Shown here in pieces: positions 4,684-5,625 of a stretch of DNA of 5,625 bases. The notes beneath the pieces are model-generated. The model saw only the letters and a list, made by a program, of their open reading frames with translations. It had not been told where the DNA came from and ran no database searches. The stretch lies in NCBI GenBank assembly GCA_031407985.1, contig JANOJB010000097.1, forward strand, positions 1 through 5,625, read 5' to 3'. Position numbers and translations under genes: made by a program. Each line of letters begins with the position of its first letter. Position 1 is the stretch's first letter. Source of the DNA: FEN-1088 sp031407985. Its GTDB lineage: Bacteria > Myxococcota_A > Polyangia > Fen-1088.

Positions 4684-5400
4684 CTGACATCCGACGCCAT
4701 CAACCGCGCCGCGCGGCAGATCGCGCTGCCCCAGATCGGTCTTGACGGCCAGCAGCGGATCGCAGCCGCGACGGTTCTCGTTGCCGGCGACGATCTGACC
4801 TGCGAGATCGTGGCGCGCGCCTTGTCCGCCGCCGGAGTGGGCGGTCTGCGCCTGGTTCGTCGATCGGGTGCCTTACCACCGGCGGTGACGGCATGCCTGG
4901 CGGCATCAAACCCGAACGTTCGTGTTGAAAACCGCTCCTGGCCGGCTGGACCACAGGTGGACGCGGGCGCGGCCTGGCTGGACGCCGTTACAGGAACCGC
5001 GGTGGTGGTCCGATCGGGATTCGACGACGATTCGATGCTGCGTGCCGCGATCCGCCTCGCCATCCCGGTCATCGTTGCGCGCGGGCGTGATGACGGCGTG
5101 CAGGTGGTTTCCTTTCGCCGCCACGGACCCTGCCCCCACGCCGCGCTGGATGTGCCCGAACAGACCGCCCTGCCGCCCGACGACGGCCCGGGTGCGGTGA
5201 TTGCCGGTAACATCGCGGCCGCCGAGGCGCTGATGCTGATTGCGGGCGCCAGCACGGGCGACGCGCGTGCGCGTCACATCAGGCTCCCGATGCATGGTGC
5301 AACAGGTGCCGATGATGTCGCCCCGCGCGCGACGGACATTCCGTGGACGCCCGAATGTTTCGCGTGCGGCGGCTCGGGCTCCGAGATGAGTTTTTCGTGA
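4684..5400 (+). CDS. Degenerate E1-like (MoeB/ThiF-fold) protein, probable CTG start; candidate arginine-donating partner subunit
   Basis: From CTG 4684 the product is 238 residues and follows the MoeB/ThiF fold throughout. It opens with the classic N-terminal element SDAINRAARQIALPQIG, then DGQQR, with R8 and R11 matching MoeB R11 and R14. VLVAG then begins the Rossmann strand. From there the catalytic features are gone: the GxGGxG loop is AGDDLTC (34-40), the acidic ribose-binding segment is LVRRSG, the DxxDN segment is SGFDDDSM (111-118), and no cysteine lies in the active-site loop before PGAVIAGNIAAAEAL (169-183). GPCPHA (148-153) replaces GPCYRC, while WTPECFACG (221-229) keeps the C-terminal CxxC. 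The frame is clean, GC-rich and ends in a 4-base overlap with the next gene, so it looks maintained rather than decaying. There is no ATG, GTG or TTG before 4810, which would delete the conserved N-terminus; CTG 4684 has AGG six bases upstream and begins at the expected residue. Function as a pseudo-E1 subunit is inference. Confidence 0.8.
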   Translation: MTSDAINRAARQIALPQIGLDGQQRIAAATVLVAGDDLTCEIVARALSAAGVGGLRLVRRSGALPPAVTACLAASNPNVRVENRSWPAGPQVDAGAAWLDAVTGTAVVVRSGFDDDSMLRAAIRLAIPVIVARGRDDGVQVVSFRRHGPCPHAALDVPEQTALPPDDGPGAVIAGNIAAAEALMLIAGASTGDARARHIRLPMHGATGADDVAPRATDIPWTPECFACGGSGSEMSFS

Positions 5401-5625
5401 GAACCGCGGCCGAAATCATTCGATCCGCCGCCGACGAGCTGGCCCACATGGAACAGATGCGCCGCGCCCGGCTGCGCGTCGCCGAGAAGATCACGGACCT
5501 GATCGGCGATACGCCCATCGTCAGCCTGCGCACGTTCGATCGCGACGTGCCGGGCGTCGAGATCTGGGCGATATGCGATTTTCTGAACCCGGGCGGGTCG
5601 GTCAAGGATCGCGCCGCCTACCATA
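5397..5625 (+). CDS. Second cysteine-synthase-family PLP enzyme, 5' part (CysM-like; runs off the window end)
   Basis: The 76 visible residues from GTG 5397 contain ITDLIGDTPIVSL (32-44) and FLNPGGSVKDRAAYH (62-76), with K70 as the PLP lysine. These are hallmarks of the cysteine synthase / cystathionine beta-synthase superfamily. The rest of the enzyme lies beyond the window, so CysK, CysM or another beta-replacement enzyme cannot be told apart. In M. tuberculosis the cysO neighbour is CysM, which uses O-phosphoserine and CysO thiocarboxylate; position makes this the best local candidate for that role. The GTG overlaps the previous stop in GTGA and has GATGAG six bases upstream, a good coupled start. 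An alternative ATG at 5355 would overlap by 46 bases. The protein starts about 30 residues before the conserved core, a Glu/Arg-rich, probably helical extension longer than the cysK copy's. Confidence 0.88.
   Translation, partial: MRTAAEIIRSAADELAHMEQMRRARLRVAEKITDLIGDTPIVSLRTFDRDVPGVEIWAICDFLNPGGSVKDRAAYH

Noticed and set aside
4684..5400. The E1-like gene as a decaying pseudogene
   Set aside because: The frame is uninterrupted with high-GC codon use, keeps the whole fold outline and the N-terminal arginines, and is coupled to the next gene by a 4-base overlap; loss is limited to active-site elements.

Overview
The window is GC-rich, densely coded DNA from a bacterium. I suspect a deltaproteobacterial/Myxococcota-type lineage. 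The grounds are high-GC codon use, start codons placed almost on top of -10-like boxes, a secreted Arg/Asp-repeat protein, and a small duplicated C-x4-C...C-x2-C protein of a kind I associate with that group. No rRNA, tRNA, insertion sequence or CRISPR array is visible, so the taxonomic guess rests on style only.

Layout. Bases 1-373 (minus strand) hold the 5' part of a gene for a secreted, low-complexity Arg/Asp-rich protein. After a 182-bp divergent intergenic region, everything runs on the plus strand. It begins with a duplicated zinc-ribbon protein (556-900) and a small CoA-binding/Rossmann protein (908-1279). Then comes a compact sulfur-amino-acid cluster: cysteine synthase cysK (1317-2276), a MoeB/ThiF-type E1 (2263-3012), threonine synthase thrC (3056-4399), a CysO/ThiS-type ubiquitin-fold sulfur carrier (4405-4680), a degenerate E1-like protein (4684-5400), and the start of a second cysteine-synthase-family gene (5397 to the window edge). 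Junctions are overlaps or short gaps (14-bp overlap, 43-bp gap, 5-bp gap, 3-bp gap, 4-bp overlap), so this looks like one operon.

How the genes fit together. The order E1 / ubiquitin-like carrier / PLP-dependent beta-replacement enzyme resembles the protein-thiocarboxylate cysteine pathway (CysO-CysM-MoeZ in Mycobacterium tuberculosis). In that pathway the carrier's C-terminal Gly-Gly is adenylated, converted to a thiocarboxylate and used as sulfur donor. Three things differ here. The carrier ends Gly-Gly-Arg, so it should need trimming. Neither a JAMM peptidase nor a rhodanese domain is present in the window. The E1 function also appears split between two genes.

Most interesting observation. 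The first E1 keeps all its nucleotide-binding, cysteine and zinc residues but lacks the N-terminal Arg-containing helix that, in MoeB/ThiF homodimers, reaches into the partner's active site. The second E1-like protein keeps exactly that N-terminal element (RAARQIALPQIG) but has lost the P-loop-like glycines, the acidic residues and the cysteine. The two look complementary. I propose a heterodimeric bacterial E1 with one catalytic half and one arginine-donating half, convergent with eukaryotic E1 heterodimers such as SAE1-UBA2. The second gene appears to start at CTG, directly after the carrier's stop codon and in the same frame, so a start-codon-restricted gene caller would truncate its informative N-terminus.
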